DNA from: Dimorphilus gyrociliatus
Taxonomy: Eukaryota; Annelida; Polychaeta; Dinophilidae
Assembly: GCA_904063045.1 (NCBI GenBank)
Contig: CAJFCJ010000007.1
Location: 2,425,404-2,489,403, forward strand
DNA length: 64,000 bases
Reading direction: 5' to 3'
The notes beneath the pieces are model-generated. The model was given only the letters and a program-made list of their open reading frames with translations, was not told the origin of the DNA and searched no databases. The translations under genes were made by a program, and so were the position numbers. This document shows positions 20,497 to 32,737 of this stretch, piece after piece. The first letter of the stretch is position 1. Every line of letters begins with the position of its first letter.

Positions 20497-21722
20497 ATGG
20501 ATTCCCTTTTAAATACAAATGTGACATTGGTCGTTAAGGCACCGAATCAGAAAATAGCCGATCAGACGGTAGAATGCGCAATAGAATGGACAGTTAAACA
20601 ATTGAAGAGACACTTATCAGAAGTCCACCCTAGTAAACCCGTTAGTACATTATTTATAACTGTAAAACAATTCAATAATTAATTTGTATCTACTTAATAG
20701 AATGAAGATAACCAAAAGTTGATTTATTCCGGAAAATTATTACCCGACAATGTTTTACTCAAAGATATATTAAAAGAAGTAAGTAGACTGACTTATATAT
20801 ATATATAATATTATATTATCTAACGTCAAGTTCACGAGTGAACTGAATGTTGATATCTGATTAGACTTAACTTAGGCCTATCCTTTTCAGGATAACGAAG
20901 AACAAATTCAGCATACAGTACATCTAGTTTGTTCGAACCCATCACCCGTCCCTCAAAGAATACCACCTACATCAGATATTAGGAATGAAAATGGACCATA
21001 TAGAAGGAAACAATCTATGTCGGCTACAGCACCCTCATCTACAACCCCAACTCCAGCTCCAATATCAGCACCAGAATTTAATCAATTCAGTCAGTTAAAT
21101 TGGCCTTACAATCCAGAGCAAATGATGTGGTTACAGCAAATTTATACACAGCAATGGAATCAGATGATGTCGCAGTAGTAAGTAAATGATTTACGATGAA
21201 AGTTTGTGATACAATGTTTTTTTTTATTACCTTTTTTATAACAGTTATCAAGAACAATCTCTTCCCTCTGCTCTTCCTGCTGAGGGTACGACGACTGCTA
21301 CTTCGGCGGGACTTCCCCCTCCTCAGCAACCACAACCTGAAGCTGCCCAAGAACCTGAACCGGTTAGAATGAATGCTGGACCAGGGGCCGCTGCTGCGGA
21401 AGATGATGAATTTGAAAATCGAGATTGGCTTGATAAATTATATACTCTATGCAGAATAGCCATATTCCTGGCTATAATCTACTACTACTCCAACTTTCAA
21501 CGTTTCGCTCTGTTTTTAACATTGGCCCTCGTTTTTTATGTGTATCATATCGGCTGGTTAAGACCCCAACGACGCCTCAATCGAGAGTCTCCGAGACCGG
21601 AACAAGACGGTCAACAGCCGGCTGAAGACAATCGTTTAGTCTCTATCTTTCGGATGTTTACTACTTTTGTCATAAGCTTTGTCATGTCAATTTTTCCAAC
21701 AGCTGACGTTGGAGCAAACTAG
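20497..21722 (+). CDS. HERPUD: HERPUD (Herp) ubiquitin-like ER membrane protein
   Basis: Exons 20497-20640, 20701-20778, 20891-21177 and 21245-21722 sum to 987 nt, 328 aa. An N-terminal ubiquitin-like domain (about 8-80) includes VVKAPNQKIADQTVECAIEW and QKLIYSGKLLPDNVLLKDIL. A Ser/Pro/Gln-rich linker follows. Near residue 231 is the family signature RDWLDKLYTLCRIAIF, then two closely spaced hydrophobic segments (about 238-275), matching the hairpin membrane anchor of Herp. The family sits in the ER membrane facing the cytosol and supports ER-associated degradation by assembling HRD1 complexes. Whether it is the HERPUD1 or HERPUD2 orthologue cannot be decided here; a single pre-duplication gene is likely. 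Confidence 0.9.
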
Positions 21723-22224
21723 AATTTTAGGAGAATTTGACTGATTATAGACGTTAATTTTATCGGTGAGGGTGACATTATACATGTGTTCATCATTTAT
21801 TACTCGTGTATCGTCTTTCTCGTCTTTGACTGTGCACGCTTTTGTTATTTTTATTAGGATCGAAAATCTACTGCAGAAATAAAGGCCTACTTAATAAACT
21901 AAATAAAAGATAAAAGTTTTCGCGAGTTTGAAACATTTTTTAAGCAGTTTTACAAAAAAAGTGACTAGAGTTTAGTGTTGTCTAAAAATTTTAAAATGGT
22001 GTTTTCTAGTTTTTAAAAATTAATCGGCCATTTTGAAAATCTTTAATTTGAAAATTTAACACGTTGGTCTCTTTCGCAAACTGTGAAAATTTCGAAGTTT
22101 GCTAGTGAGTTTGACACTTAGTGCTCAACTATAGTATAAAAGGCCAGCGGATTCCTAGTCAAATCAGAGTCATCAGTTGGTATATTTTAAACACTAAAAG
22201 AAAGAAAGAGCAAGAGAGAAAAAA
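21723..22224. other. Intergenic region with TATA promoter at right end
   Basis: AT-rich, no coding potential. The first part is HERPUD 3' flank. The last 100 bp form the promoter of the next gene (see TATA entry). Confidence 0.5.
22135..22178 (+). promoter_or_regulatory. TATA box and initiator of the ITI-HC-C gene
   Basis: TATAAAAG at 22135-22142 is followed by TCAGAGT with its A at 22166, 31 bp from the first T of the TATA box. This is the canonical spacing for an initiator. A second candidate, TCAGTT, lies at 22173-22178. The leader to the ATG at 22225 would be about 50-60 nt. It is the clearest core promoter in the window and suggests a strongly or tissue-specifically expressed gene. Confidence 0.6.
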
Positions 22225-23461
22225 ATGGCGTTTTGGTTTCTCATTCTCCTCTCCGTAGTGTCAAGTTCCTTAGCTGGTAAAAGTGATATCGCTTCGACGA
22301 AATTGAAGACTACGGATGGTAAGGAGGAAATTGTCATCCCGAGAGATACACCAACTCGCATAGAACTGCTTATGACGTTGACAAATCATGGACCTGATGA
22401 TTTATTTGCAAGTGGAAAGAACCTTGACAACTTTCTCTTCAGAGTAGAAGTACGTATTTATATTTTATTGTATATAATGTTTGTAAGTTGTTATAATTGT
22501 CCTTTTTCGTTCTTGATAGATCGTTGAATCAGGTAACGAGGGAGCTGTAAATGACTATAAAATAGCGTCTTCAAACAACGTTGATATGGGACTTCTAGAT
22601 GGTGAAAGCAGACAAATTGATCTTGAAACTGAAAAGTTGGTTATTACTAGCGCTCAGTGTTCAAAGAATATGAAGCTTTGTGCCTGTACTAAGCCCGTCA
22701 AAAATATCATTCCACCAGCACAAGTTAAAGCATCTTATGAAGATACAAATGTTGCCAATGACGTTACTTGTATGAGTATTAGCTGTGCTGGAGGAAGCAG
22801 CAGTAGCGGTGATCCACATATTCTTGTATACGGAAAAGCCGCAACTGACCCACTATGTTTTGACATTTTTGGCTACCCTGGCAGACAATTCATCATGTTG
22901 AATGACACTGTTGGAGGTTGGGGCATGTATGCATCAAGTCTTGATGATAAATACTTCCATATCGTTGTTGTTGAGACGAGAACTTCGCACGTTACCATCG
23001 ATACCCGCGGAGTACCAAACACTGGTCTTACTTGGAAGACTGGTGGAGAAGCCCGAATCGGAGATATCACCGTTAATCATGAAGCTAACTCAAAGAAGAT
23101 GAGAGTTGAAACTGGTAGTGAAGAACGCAAAGTTGTGTTTTTGATCAGCCTTGAAAAACACTCTATTTCTACTAAACACTTGGACATCCAGGTTGAAGAA
23201 CACAGAATCCTTGATGAAAACGTCGGCGGTTTGCTTGGACACGCCAAAAAGAATTACGTAGGAGCTAAAGGTGCAGTACAAAATGTACCTTCGGCCTACG
23301 GAGCCGTTAAGATCGGAGATCGTTTCTTTGGAGCAAGATCTGCACAGAGAGGAAATAAGAACTGCTGGCTCGTTAGTCCAGAAGAAGCTCTCTATCCATA
23401 CACTAGCGAAATGTTCTTGGTTCCTGAAGATGACGAAGATATGAGCTTTAGCGTTGTTTAA
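22225..23461 (+). CDS. Secreted stand-alone inter-alpha-trypsin inhibitor heavy-chain C-terminal domain protein
   Basis: Two exons (22225-22449, 22520-23461) encode 388 aa. Residues 1-18 are a good signal peptide (AFWFLILLSVVSSSLAG). An N-terminal region of about 150 residues contains a short Cys cluster (CSKNMKLCACTKP). The C-terminal 220 residues match the pattern of the ITI heavy-chain C-terminal domain: GDPHILVYGKAATDPLCFDI near the start, HRILDENVGGLLGH in the middle, and KNCWLVSPEEALYPYTSEMF at the end. That domain is a von Willebrand D-like fold. In ITIH proteins it follows VIT and vWA domains; neither is present here. The protein should be extracellular. In vertebrates the family binds hyaluronan matrix, which need not hold here. 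The acidic tail ends in EDDEDMSFSVV. Confidence 0.75.
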
Positions 23462-23786
23462 ACACTTAGCTTAGATGACGAACTCAAGTGCCATAAACTG
23501 ATGACTTTATTTTCTTCTTGTGCTCTCCTATATAATCTGAGTTGAAAATTTTACTAGTTTGTGCCGTTAAACGTTCAATAATTTTACTTAGATTAGTTGG
23601 ATTCTACCAACTCGTCATTCGTTTACCTGTTGGCATTGTCTTAAAAATTTATTTTTACGATAATGTTTACACCTAGTCTGCGCTTAATTGAGTTTGCCTA
23701 TGTGTATAAACTGTGTTAACGACTTTTCGTATATTTTTATATGAATTGATGTGACTGAGGGCAAGAATACACTTTTCACTTTTTAC
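23462..23786. other. Convergent 3' intergenic region
   Basis: 325 bp between the tail-to-tail stops of the ITI-HC-C gene (+) and the lectin/EGF receptor (-). AT-rich and without coding potential. Confidence 0.5.
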
Positions 23787-26700
23787 TTAAATTTTTTTGT
23801 TTAAAATTTTTTCGTCTTTATCGTTTTCGCTAACTATGTAGGAACCGGAAGATGATGAAAAAATGGTGGTAGACAATCGTTGAGATCTGTCCTGGTTTTT
23901 TCTACTTGGATCCCTGCTTTTCTAATGGAAAAATTGACTTGAAGGTAAAATATGGCTTTATTGAAAGAAATTACCTGTAAGCTCTCCATGGTTTTTGCCT
24001 CTTGGTGTTTGAGTTTATGCGCTTGGGTATTTGCCGCCTGATTGTTTTGGATTCGAGATAGTAAAGTATTCTCTGAACGATCATAGAGTAGTTTTGAGAT
24101 GCTAGAATTTATACTGTTTTCCTTTGACTTTGAATATCTATAACTGCAGTAGAAACCGCAAGATACTCCTAAAATTATACCCACAATGAGCGTGCCTGAT
24201 GATAATAAAAATAGCATTGCGTAATTGACGTCTCTCTCTTTACTTCCTTTGATCTTGGATTGAAGATTAATTGTTAGATTTTTCAACGCTTCTAGTTTAC
24301 ATTTCTTTCCCGACACATACTTCAAAAACCCTTTATGGCATTTATAGACGCCAGTTTCTGTTTTTTTTGAAGTCTTCTCACGACCTTTTTCATTCGGTTT
24401 ATCTGATTTACTCGAGCTGATAAACGACCTCGTAACTATCTTTGAAGAACGACTATCCATTGCATGATGTGTAGGACGATAATTTTTACAGTTATTCGAA
24501 CAGTCGAAACCATAGGTGCCTTCCGGACACAACTCTGTACAACCTTTTCCAGTATAACCAGGTAAACATTTAACATTAAGACAATAACCAGTGATAGGAT
24601 TACAATTTCCATAGTTGTGAAAGCAGAAGCCACATTTTTTTTGGCAATTTTCACCGAATTCCCCACTTTCACACGTTAGTGAGCAGTTTTTTCCCTTAAA
24701 ACCAGACTTGCAGAGACCGTCTCGGCAATATCCACTAACCGGATCGCAGTCTTTTCGTTTGCAGTTTGCTGAACACTTTAAAGAGCAATCTCTTCCATAG
24801 CTTCCAATAGGACAAGGGGTATCACACTTTGAGCTAATGAATCCTGCTAGACATCTCTGCTCTCGAACTGGACACAAGCCAGTAACCTTGTCGCAAGCCG
24901 CTCCTCCCCAACATGCTCCACAAGACCTTTTACAACTTGGACCATATTTTCCCCGTGGACATTCTTCTTGGCACCGTGATCCTAGCCATCCAGCATCACA
25001 TGATAATTTAAAACAATATCCGTTCTTAGGATCGCAAACTGGTTTGGCCATTTTAAATAAACATCGCTTGCTGCAGGCAAATTGACAATTTCTTCCCCAT
25101 AGGCCATTGGCGCAAACATTCTTGCACCTCGGTCCTGAATAACCATCATCACAACCAAAATTTAAAGGTTTACAGAATCCAGTTACAGAATCGCACGAAT
25201 TTCTACCAGAAGAGCAAAAGCCACACCGCTCTAAGCATTTTAAACCATAGAATCCTCTAGGACAGGCTTCATTACATTTAGGTCCAATGAATCCAGGTTT
25301 GCAATGTTGTCCCGGACATTCACCTGTTGCGTGGTGGCAAGGTAAGCTTTTACAATTGTCACTACACACGTTGTTACAACCATTTCCCCAAAGACCGGAT
25401 GCACAAAGGCTTTGGCATTGATCCCCTGTATATCCAGCCCTACATCTCAGATTTGGACAGTTGCCTGTCACTGCGTCGCACGGCTCTTCGAGGCAGTTTT
25501 GTGAGCAGCGTTTATTGCAGCCTTGTCCAAAAGTTCCAGGTGAACAGATGCTATTACAAAAAGGTCCATGCCATCCAGCGGGACAACCATTTAAGCAAAT
25601 ACCATTAGTTTTATTACAAATATTATGAGCACATTTATTACATTTCAATGAACAATTTTGACCAAAAAATCCACTGGAGCAACTTCTAGAACAATACGAT
25701 CCCACATATCCCTTTTTACAAATATTCCTTAAACAAATACCATTTGTTGGATCACATCCAATCTGGCAATTATGGCAAGAATTTTTACAATTAGAATCAT
25801 AATTTGAAAGACTACAAGTTTCATTACACATTGGGCCGGATAGACCGGGTACGCAGGCTTTACATTGCCCTAAATATAATTTATTATATAACAGTATAGA
25901 ATGGAAAGTTTGAATCAAATTATATAATTGCCTGTTTTTGGATGACAATCGTCATCTAAACAGTAATCTAGGCATTTAGATTTACAATCATAACCGAAAT
26001 CTCCTTTTTTGCACCTGATATTGCAATTAGTTCCCGTATAACCTGGATAACAAAGACAGTATTCTTCTCCATTGAAATATCTTCTACACACACCTTCAAT
26101 GCATTTTAGCCTATAAAACTAACTATTATTATTTTATTACAATAGCGATATTATTCTTCTACTAACGAACACTTGTTCACTTTACGATGACAAGCGAAAG
26201 GTAAGTTTCTTTTAGGACAAATCGAATTTTTCCATTCATTACTGGAAATTTCAAATGAATAGATAATATTTATATATAATATACTTTCTAATAAAAACTG
26301 GTACTTTGTTAAATCTATACAATGACTCTGATTTTGTCCATTAGTTGTTTCTATCCAAAAACCATCAATAGCGTATTTAACATTACAAATCTTTAATAAC
26401 TTGTACTTTAGACGAGTTTCGTAACTAATTTAAATAACATTCTTTATAATAATAAAGAAAGTACAAGCGCAAAAGTAGATTTACTTGGATATATGATAAT
26501 CAAATGAAGGATTGGACGTATTAGAGAGAATCTTTAAAAATATATGAATAAATTATGTAAATTAGATAAAAAAACTTATATTATTTTATTAAGTAAACAA
26601 ACCTGAAACCATTTTTCATGAAAGCTAGTAGAATTTCTCGGTATAAATAAAACACTAATATTCTTTTCAGTAGTTAAAGTATTAAGAAGTTGCTTTAGAT

Positions 26701-27268
26701 AAAGATATTTGTTAATCTTGTTACGGATTAGAAGGATTATCGAAGTAATTTTTATAAATTTAATAGATTCTAAATCGTTTATGTTGAATACTTTTCTGCG
26801 ATATTTTACCGTATTTATATATACAATATATATATATGCGTATTGTTAACCTTTTATCCAACCAATTCCCTAACTTTTCTTCTAAATGATCATAACTATC
26901 AGTTAATAATGATAAATTATTATAACACCTATTAGGATAGCGATTTGTCATTGAACTTCCATATATTAAGTTGGCTACGGTTTCTTTAGATTTGATATCT
27001 TCCTATTATATTGGGAAGAAATCTAATAAATTACTCTTTACAGGATAAAATTACTATATAAAATAATAACCCAACTGATTAATGATGAATTTAAATTTTT
27101 ACAAGTCTCAAAAGCATCTTCGTACGAATAAGGTGATGTGATAAATCGAATACAACCCCGAACTGATTCATTCCAATTAAAGTCGTTTGAACATAAATCT
27201 GAATAAACAATTTGAGCTATGTTGAATAAGAGAAGTAAATGTAAAGAATAAAGAATTTTGGTGCTCAT
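23787..27268 (-). CDS. Single-pass receptor: signal peptide, C-type-lectin-like region, about 11 MEGF-type EGF repeats
   Basis: The ATG at 27268 opens STKILYSLHLLLLFNIAQ, a signal peptide. About eight short exons (to about 26100) follow with a C-type-lectin-like region: an early half with FNWNESVRGC and YEDAFETCKNLNSSL, and a later half with DGFWIETTNGQNQSHC and ending NEWKNSICPKRNLPFACH. From about 26100 come some eleven laminin/MEGF-type EGF units of the form C-x-x-G-(Y/F/W)-x-G-x-x-C-x-x-x-C, mostly in one long exon (23950-25870). A stalk leads to a membrane segment (AMLFLLSSGTLIVGIILGVSCG) and a cytoplasmic tail of 80-120 residues. A canonical 54-nt intron near 23945 gives a tail ending ...SSGSYIVSENDKDEKILNKKI and a stop at 23787. 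Retaining it gives a different tail stopping at 23834. Architecture suggests a MEGF10/Draper/SCARF-like recognition receptor; ligand unknown. Confidence 0.78.
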
Positions 27269-27577
27269 AATTTTATTATACACTTTTACTGAATCTTAAA
27301 TTTAAAAAACACGCAAATTCAAATCAAAAAAAAAAAAAATTTTGTGTTTTGTAGTTAAAGAATATAGAAAAAAAAATGGAATTTTTTTTTAAATCTATTC
27401 CTTTCCTCTTTATACATAAAATTCTTTTTGAATTTTCAGACAAAAAGAAACAAAGCAGAGTGAAAAAAATTATATTCCTTTCTCTTTTTATATGGGAGAA
27501 AACCCATATGGGGAACCCAACCAAAAAATATCTATTATTGAGGGAAGTTGTTTAATGATAACTTTTCTTTTTCGAAT
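27269..27577. other. Intergenic, T/A homopolymer rich
   Basis: About 310 bp between two genes on the minus strand, containing long A and T runs. No supported frame. Confidence 0.5.
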
Positions 27578-30500
27578 TTAAATTTCTAAAGCTTTAAGCT
27601 CGGCAACAACGTCTGCTTCGGATTTTATCTTTTCCAATTGATTCAATTCGAGTTTCTTTCCTTCAGTTTGTAGACTTTTTAAGTTTTCGATTTGTCGTAG
27701 TTTCTGTCAAATATTTTTTAATATGTGAATATGTATTGTATTTATTTTATGATAATGGCTTAAAGTCACCTTTCTCAAATTCCTAATCTTTTTATCCTTT
27801 TCGGGATCCCCACTTGAATCAAACACTTCTGCTGCAGTTTTTCTAGGAGCGCTACTAGGTTCAGTATTACTTTCATTTACCCTATTCCTTTTAGCTTCTC
27901 TCTTCTTTCGATTTTTAAGAGCGCTTTTCGACATTGACTCTGTTTAATTATTTGAAAATGTTTACATCTTAGAAAACTATTGTTTCTTGGAAATATGAAA
28001 AATATAAAAGTTTTATTAACCTTCGGTTTTATTCCTAACATTTGATGGTGGCTCATAATCATCTCTTACCTTAGGCGTTGTTGGCTGGGGTCTTCCCCTA
28101 AGAGCAGGTGGAACGTATACTTTCGCTATTCAAATAAATCGAAGATTTCTCCAATCATTTTTGCTAGTTCAACAACTCGGTTATTTTGTATATATATACC
28201 TTGACCATTGGTAGTACTTGTACTCGCCGTAGGCCTAGTAGACACGAATTGTATAGGCTTAACTTTGAAGTCCTTGTTTGGTCTCCAGCATACTTCCCAC
28301 AGTTCCTTGAAACTTTTTTCATATATCAAATTTCCATTGTAATTCCATACCTACAATTTTTCAAATTAATTTAATAAATTAAAGTGTTCCAATGCTCTTA
28401 CTTTGAATCCATTTCCAACTCTCAATCTAGGTGCACATGTAGCAGTTATCACATGAACGCCATCTGGAGCCCATCTGAAAAGTGTTGTATCGGAGAAAGT
28501 GGTTGAGTTGATTTTCTTTTTCTGAGCAACGTCCCAAAATTCTACATCTCCTTTTAAGTTGCCGAAACCGCAAATGGCTAAAAGTAAACTCAAGCGCTAA
28601 GGATAGTTAAACCTATTATAATATTAGAATTATTCCCATCAAGTTTTGCGCATTATTGAAAGCAGGCAAGTAATAAGTAAACTTTTACTAAAAGGCTAGC
28701 TTTATCCCTTCACCCAGAATAAGACTAATAAAATAAATATCTCAGCTATTAATTGATTGTACAAAAAAAGGATATTGTTGCCAAATGGATTATAATATGC
28801 ACAATTTCTCGCTCCAGTGCCGAAATCGAAAATTGGATCGCATTTCAAGTTATAAATTGTCACTTTAGCAGGCATAACTGAAAACAAAATGAGGACAACA
28901 AATGTTTATTAGTTTTCAGAATAACTTATCTTTTTAATATAGTAAATAATTACTTACATCCATAAACAACACAAAATTCCTTATCACTTGGAGCCCACTC
29001 AACATGATACACTGGACCATTCTTGTCTATTGATAGAATAAAGTAAGTTTTATATATGAAATAAAAAATCGTACGGTGTAATTTGATTTGTAACATATTG
29101 CCTTTGTACTTTAAGATAATTAGTCACTTAACCTCTGGATATCAGGCAGCTATCTCCCTTTGCTGAGAGAAAATGAAGTCCCGACTCTCCATAATACGAG
29201 TCTGCCGAAGTATCTGTTGCAGTTACAATAATGACTGCACTTCCTCTGTTATTCCATAGCATATCAACTTTATCCGCCTTATAGAAGCTTCTGTTCCCTA
29301 CGACTTCCTCCGAGCGGAAGTTGGGATATTTGAAGAGTCTAACAAACGACGGTTGACCTTTCTGACCAGGAACATATACACTAACCATAGGATCACCCCT
29401 AACCTTGGTTGTAATTCGAAAATCTTCAATTCTACCAATTTGTAAACGTTTTGGTGGAGAAGCTAAAAAGAATTTTGATAACAAAAAGTGTCTACTAATT
29501 TTTCGGCTAAATTGTTGTTTTACTCTCGTTTTCTCTTTTTCTGAAAACACTATTAAAGTGATGAAACTTACCAAAGTCATTATTTGTGTAGAAATGAACT
29601 TCACTATTGTGTAGTCTTGCACACAACGATTCGTCACTTGTCCAATACACTTCACTAAAAAGATAATGTTTTGCCTATATCTTTTGTATCTTGCATGAAA
29701 GAATCACAACATTTTAAATGTTAAAATAATACATACCATCCACTTCTTTCACGTCTTCTGAATGATATTAGTTCATTTCCTGTTTCTGATTCGTAAATGC
29801 TTGCATTGTTTACACCTTCTTTTTCTCCAGCTTTTACTGTCAATGTGAAATCATTAACTCTGGCACATACGTTTTATGACATTTGATTTTTCTGGAAAAA
29901 TGTCAAAATATGCTACCTTGGTAAGGTTCCCATAAACTGATATGAGTCCCCAGTGGAGAGAACTGTATTAATACTGTTCTCGGTCGATTGATCAAACACT
30001 TCTCTGTTTGAGTTTCTACATGGATCACATGGACACTGGAAAGGTAAATTATATATGTGTGCATGTCTTGTCTAGTCAAGAGCTTCAAAAAGTGATAGAA
30101 AATGTAAAACGTTCAAGTGGCATATTAGATGGTCTAGTCACAAAATTTCTCACCCGTTCTCGTCACAATATGCAAAGTATTCCCCATTTGCGCTAAACGA
30201 CATCACTCTGGCAGCAGAGGGCCTCCTATTGGTAAATTTTTTTTCTTGAGAATTGACAAAATAGAATAGGATAACTGTCGGACAGTATATTTTCCTTACC
30301 CACAGAAACCTTCATGCTCAGAGTAATCTTCTTTCCCAGAAAAAATTTCAACTCCATCAGAGCTTCTTGCTGCAAATAAATTATGCATCATATATAATGT
30401 GTAATAATTCACGTGTTTATCAATCCGTATATCCTGCTTGCCCTCTTTATTATCTTAAATAAATCATTCTCCGCTGAGATGTTGTTGAAATTATATCACA

Positions 30501-30591
30501 TTTAAAATTAAACAAGTTGTATATTACTTTATTAATGTGGCATATTACCTGTAAACCACAGTTTTTCCTCATTTTCTTTGACACTTGCCAT
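27578..30591 (-). CDS. EIF2A: Eukaryotic translation initiation factor 2A (eIF2A, 65-kDa type)
   Basis: ATG at 30591 (MASVKENEEKLWFTARSS), stop at 27578. Roughly ten exons encode a WD40-like beta-propeller followed by a lysine-rich helical tail. Diagnostic stretches are VSVYVPGQKGQPSFVRLFKY, FYKADKVDMLWNNRGSAV, YGFMPAKVTIYNLKCDPIFD, AICGFGNLKGDVEFWDVA and HVITATCAPRLRVGNGFKVW, all recognisable from eIF2A. The tail has KSALKNRKKREAKRN and GDPEKDKKIRNLRK, also conserved. eIF2A is a monomeric factor that can deliver initiator tRNA under some conditions, for example at non-AUG or stress-regulated starts. It is unrelated to the eIF2 alpha subunit. Its neighbours on the same strand show no functional link. 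Confidence 0.93.
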
Positions 30592-31310
30592 TTTGAGCGA
30601 TAATGCACAAGCCAGATGATTTACATAAACTCTTGTCTAAATAATTATGAGTTATGTCCTATAACGTTTAAATAGGCCTTAAAAATCTTTCTTTTAAAGA
30701 ATTTATAATTTTTACGCACCCTCAGTAATTTTTTGTCTTTTTAAATATTATGAATATACTGGGACCAAACATGGACACCAGTACAAAAGAACAAGAATGG
30801 ATTTTTTTATACGAGTTTCTTTTTCTTTTTTTGGCGGGAAATTTTCAATATTTAAAAGAATTTTTGTATGGTGTGATTTGAAGATTACAACGAAAATTTA
30901 AGTTATTTATAACATGATTTAACACATGCCTAATTAGTTAGAAACAATTACATTATAGAGGATAAAATTCTTAATGCCTGATTGTTGTGAATAAAGAGAT
31001 AAAAGAACTGATTAAATTTGGAAAAGATATTGAAGCTGTTTTTTATTTTTCTGTCAAAAGAAAATAACTATACCATATCACTATGCTAGATAGATTTCAA
31101 AGTTCCTTTTTTATCATTTTATCATAAAAAAAAGAGAAACAAGAAGGTTTCTTTCTTCATTACAGCTTTATATACCAGGGGAAATCTTTCTATAATTAAA
31201 AAAGACTGGTTGTTTGTATTTAAATAAACTTTTTATTGAATTACTTTAAATATACAGATATCTCTACAAATACATATATCTATATAGATTGTGAAATTTT
31301 AGAATATCAT
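30592..31310. other. Intergenic region
   Basis: About 720 bp between the eIF2A start and the PRMT stop, both on the minus strand. AT-rich, no supported gene. It should contain the eIF2A promoter and PRMT 3' UTR. Confidence 0.5.
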
Positions 31311-32737
31311 TTAGTTAGGATCGATGTCGAAGTTTATAAGGTTAATGAGTTGACCTCTGTCGAAACCCAAACAGTATTCATTTGTTTCGAGTGGTTCGTC
31401 GTCAATGCGATATTCCAAAGTTACATCTATGAAGCTGTTGATAAAAAAAAAGTCATCGCAGAAAAGTTATCATATTTGGTTAGAGGAGAAATCTGACCCT
31501 CATTTTACTTACAATTCAATGTTTTCAACAACACGTAGCTTTACTGTGCCTGTAATTTTTTGTCCTTGTTGTAAATTTTTTGGTTCCTTGAAATAGCAAA
31601 CAGTCGATTTCCAATGCGTTGGCTGTGACAATGGTGAAGTGTCTAAGAGAGTGCCATTGGGAAACAGGATATCAAAAAATATACTGAATCCGTGAACGAG
31701 CCCATCACTGACAATTTCCAAATCATAGTCTCCGTAAACACAATTTGCTTCCTCAAAACTCATAGTTTTGAAATCTAATGTCTTGAACATTGCTGGTTCG
31801 CTCCTCAAGAAGTGTTTTCTTATAGATTTTTGGAAAGCTCTGCTGGATAAGCTGTCTCTAGCTCTTGGAATAAGATGATTCATCTTTACGCCATACATAG
31901 CTTTGAAGTTTTGAAAGAAGGATTCTATTCTACCTGCAAAGTCTGGATCACTTATGGCACTAATATATAAATTACCACCACAAGGTAAGATCTCTCCATC
32001 TGGTTTCAAATATTTATCTCTAACGCTACAAAGGAAAGTAAACATTCCTTCAGCGATTATACTCATTCCAATAGGTTCAGAAACGATGACGTCAACTTTT
32101 TCGGGTAAATCAACGAGAAGTGCATCATCATGAATAACTTCTACAATATCTGATAAACCGTTAGCCTTTGCAGCTTCAATAATGTGTTTATAGTTATCAG
32201 TAATTTCGACGGCATAAACTTTTTTCGCTCCAGCTTGTGCGCACCACAATGCCAAAATTCCAAAGCCACTTCCAGCATCAAGAACAACTTTGCCTTTTAT
32301 TTTATTTTTTTCAAAGATTCCTCTTTTATAGTGAAGCATCCGACTCGAATCGGCTAACATCAAATAATGTTGGAACATGTCGTAGTATACGCTATATAAA
32401 TATATTAATATCATTAAAGCAACTATATTATTATATGATGAAGATAAACTACTTTCTAAGGTATAGAAGTTTATTCAGCAATAGAATACTAAATTGAAAT
32501 ACTTATATATAAATAGTCCGCATGTATTTCCTCCGACAAAGAGGAAAAAATTGCTCTAACATATGAAAAAAGCAATGATAGTTACCCTTCACCAATAACA
32601 TCGGCTTGTGGCATAAGGCGACCTGAGTTGAAGTCATGGAAGATGTCCCGACTGGTTTTACCAAGCTTTTTTGCCTCATCTAATGTTGTATAGAGGATTT
32701 TGTGAGAGTTTCCATTTTCTTTTATTTCAGACGACAT
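31311..32737 (-). CDS. Type I protein arginine methyltransferase, CARM1 (PRMT4)-like core
   Basis: Three exons (32586-32737, 31513-32391, 31311-31434) give 384 aa in frame. The Rossmann core has motif I VLDAGSGFGILALWCAQAG (from about residue 86) and the acidic AVE that contacts SAM. The double-E loop reads SEPIGMSIIAEGM, with both glutamates at the normal ten-residue spacing. The SEP (not SEW) form is shared with CARM1. The THW loop (QPTHW) is intact and SDGLVHGFSIFFD matches the CARM1 barrel region. The N-terminal PH-like domain and the C-terminal activation domain of CARM1 are absent, so this is a core-only enzyme. Predicted reaction: SAM-dependent asymmetric arginine dimethylation. The last exon is short but frame-consistent. 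Orthology to CARM1 versus a diverged lineage-specific PRMT is open. Confidence 0.82.
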
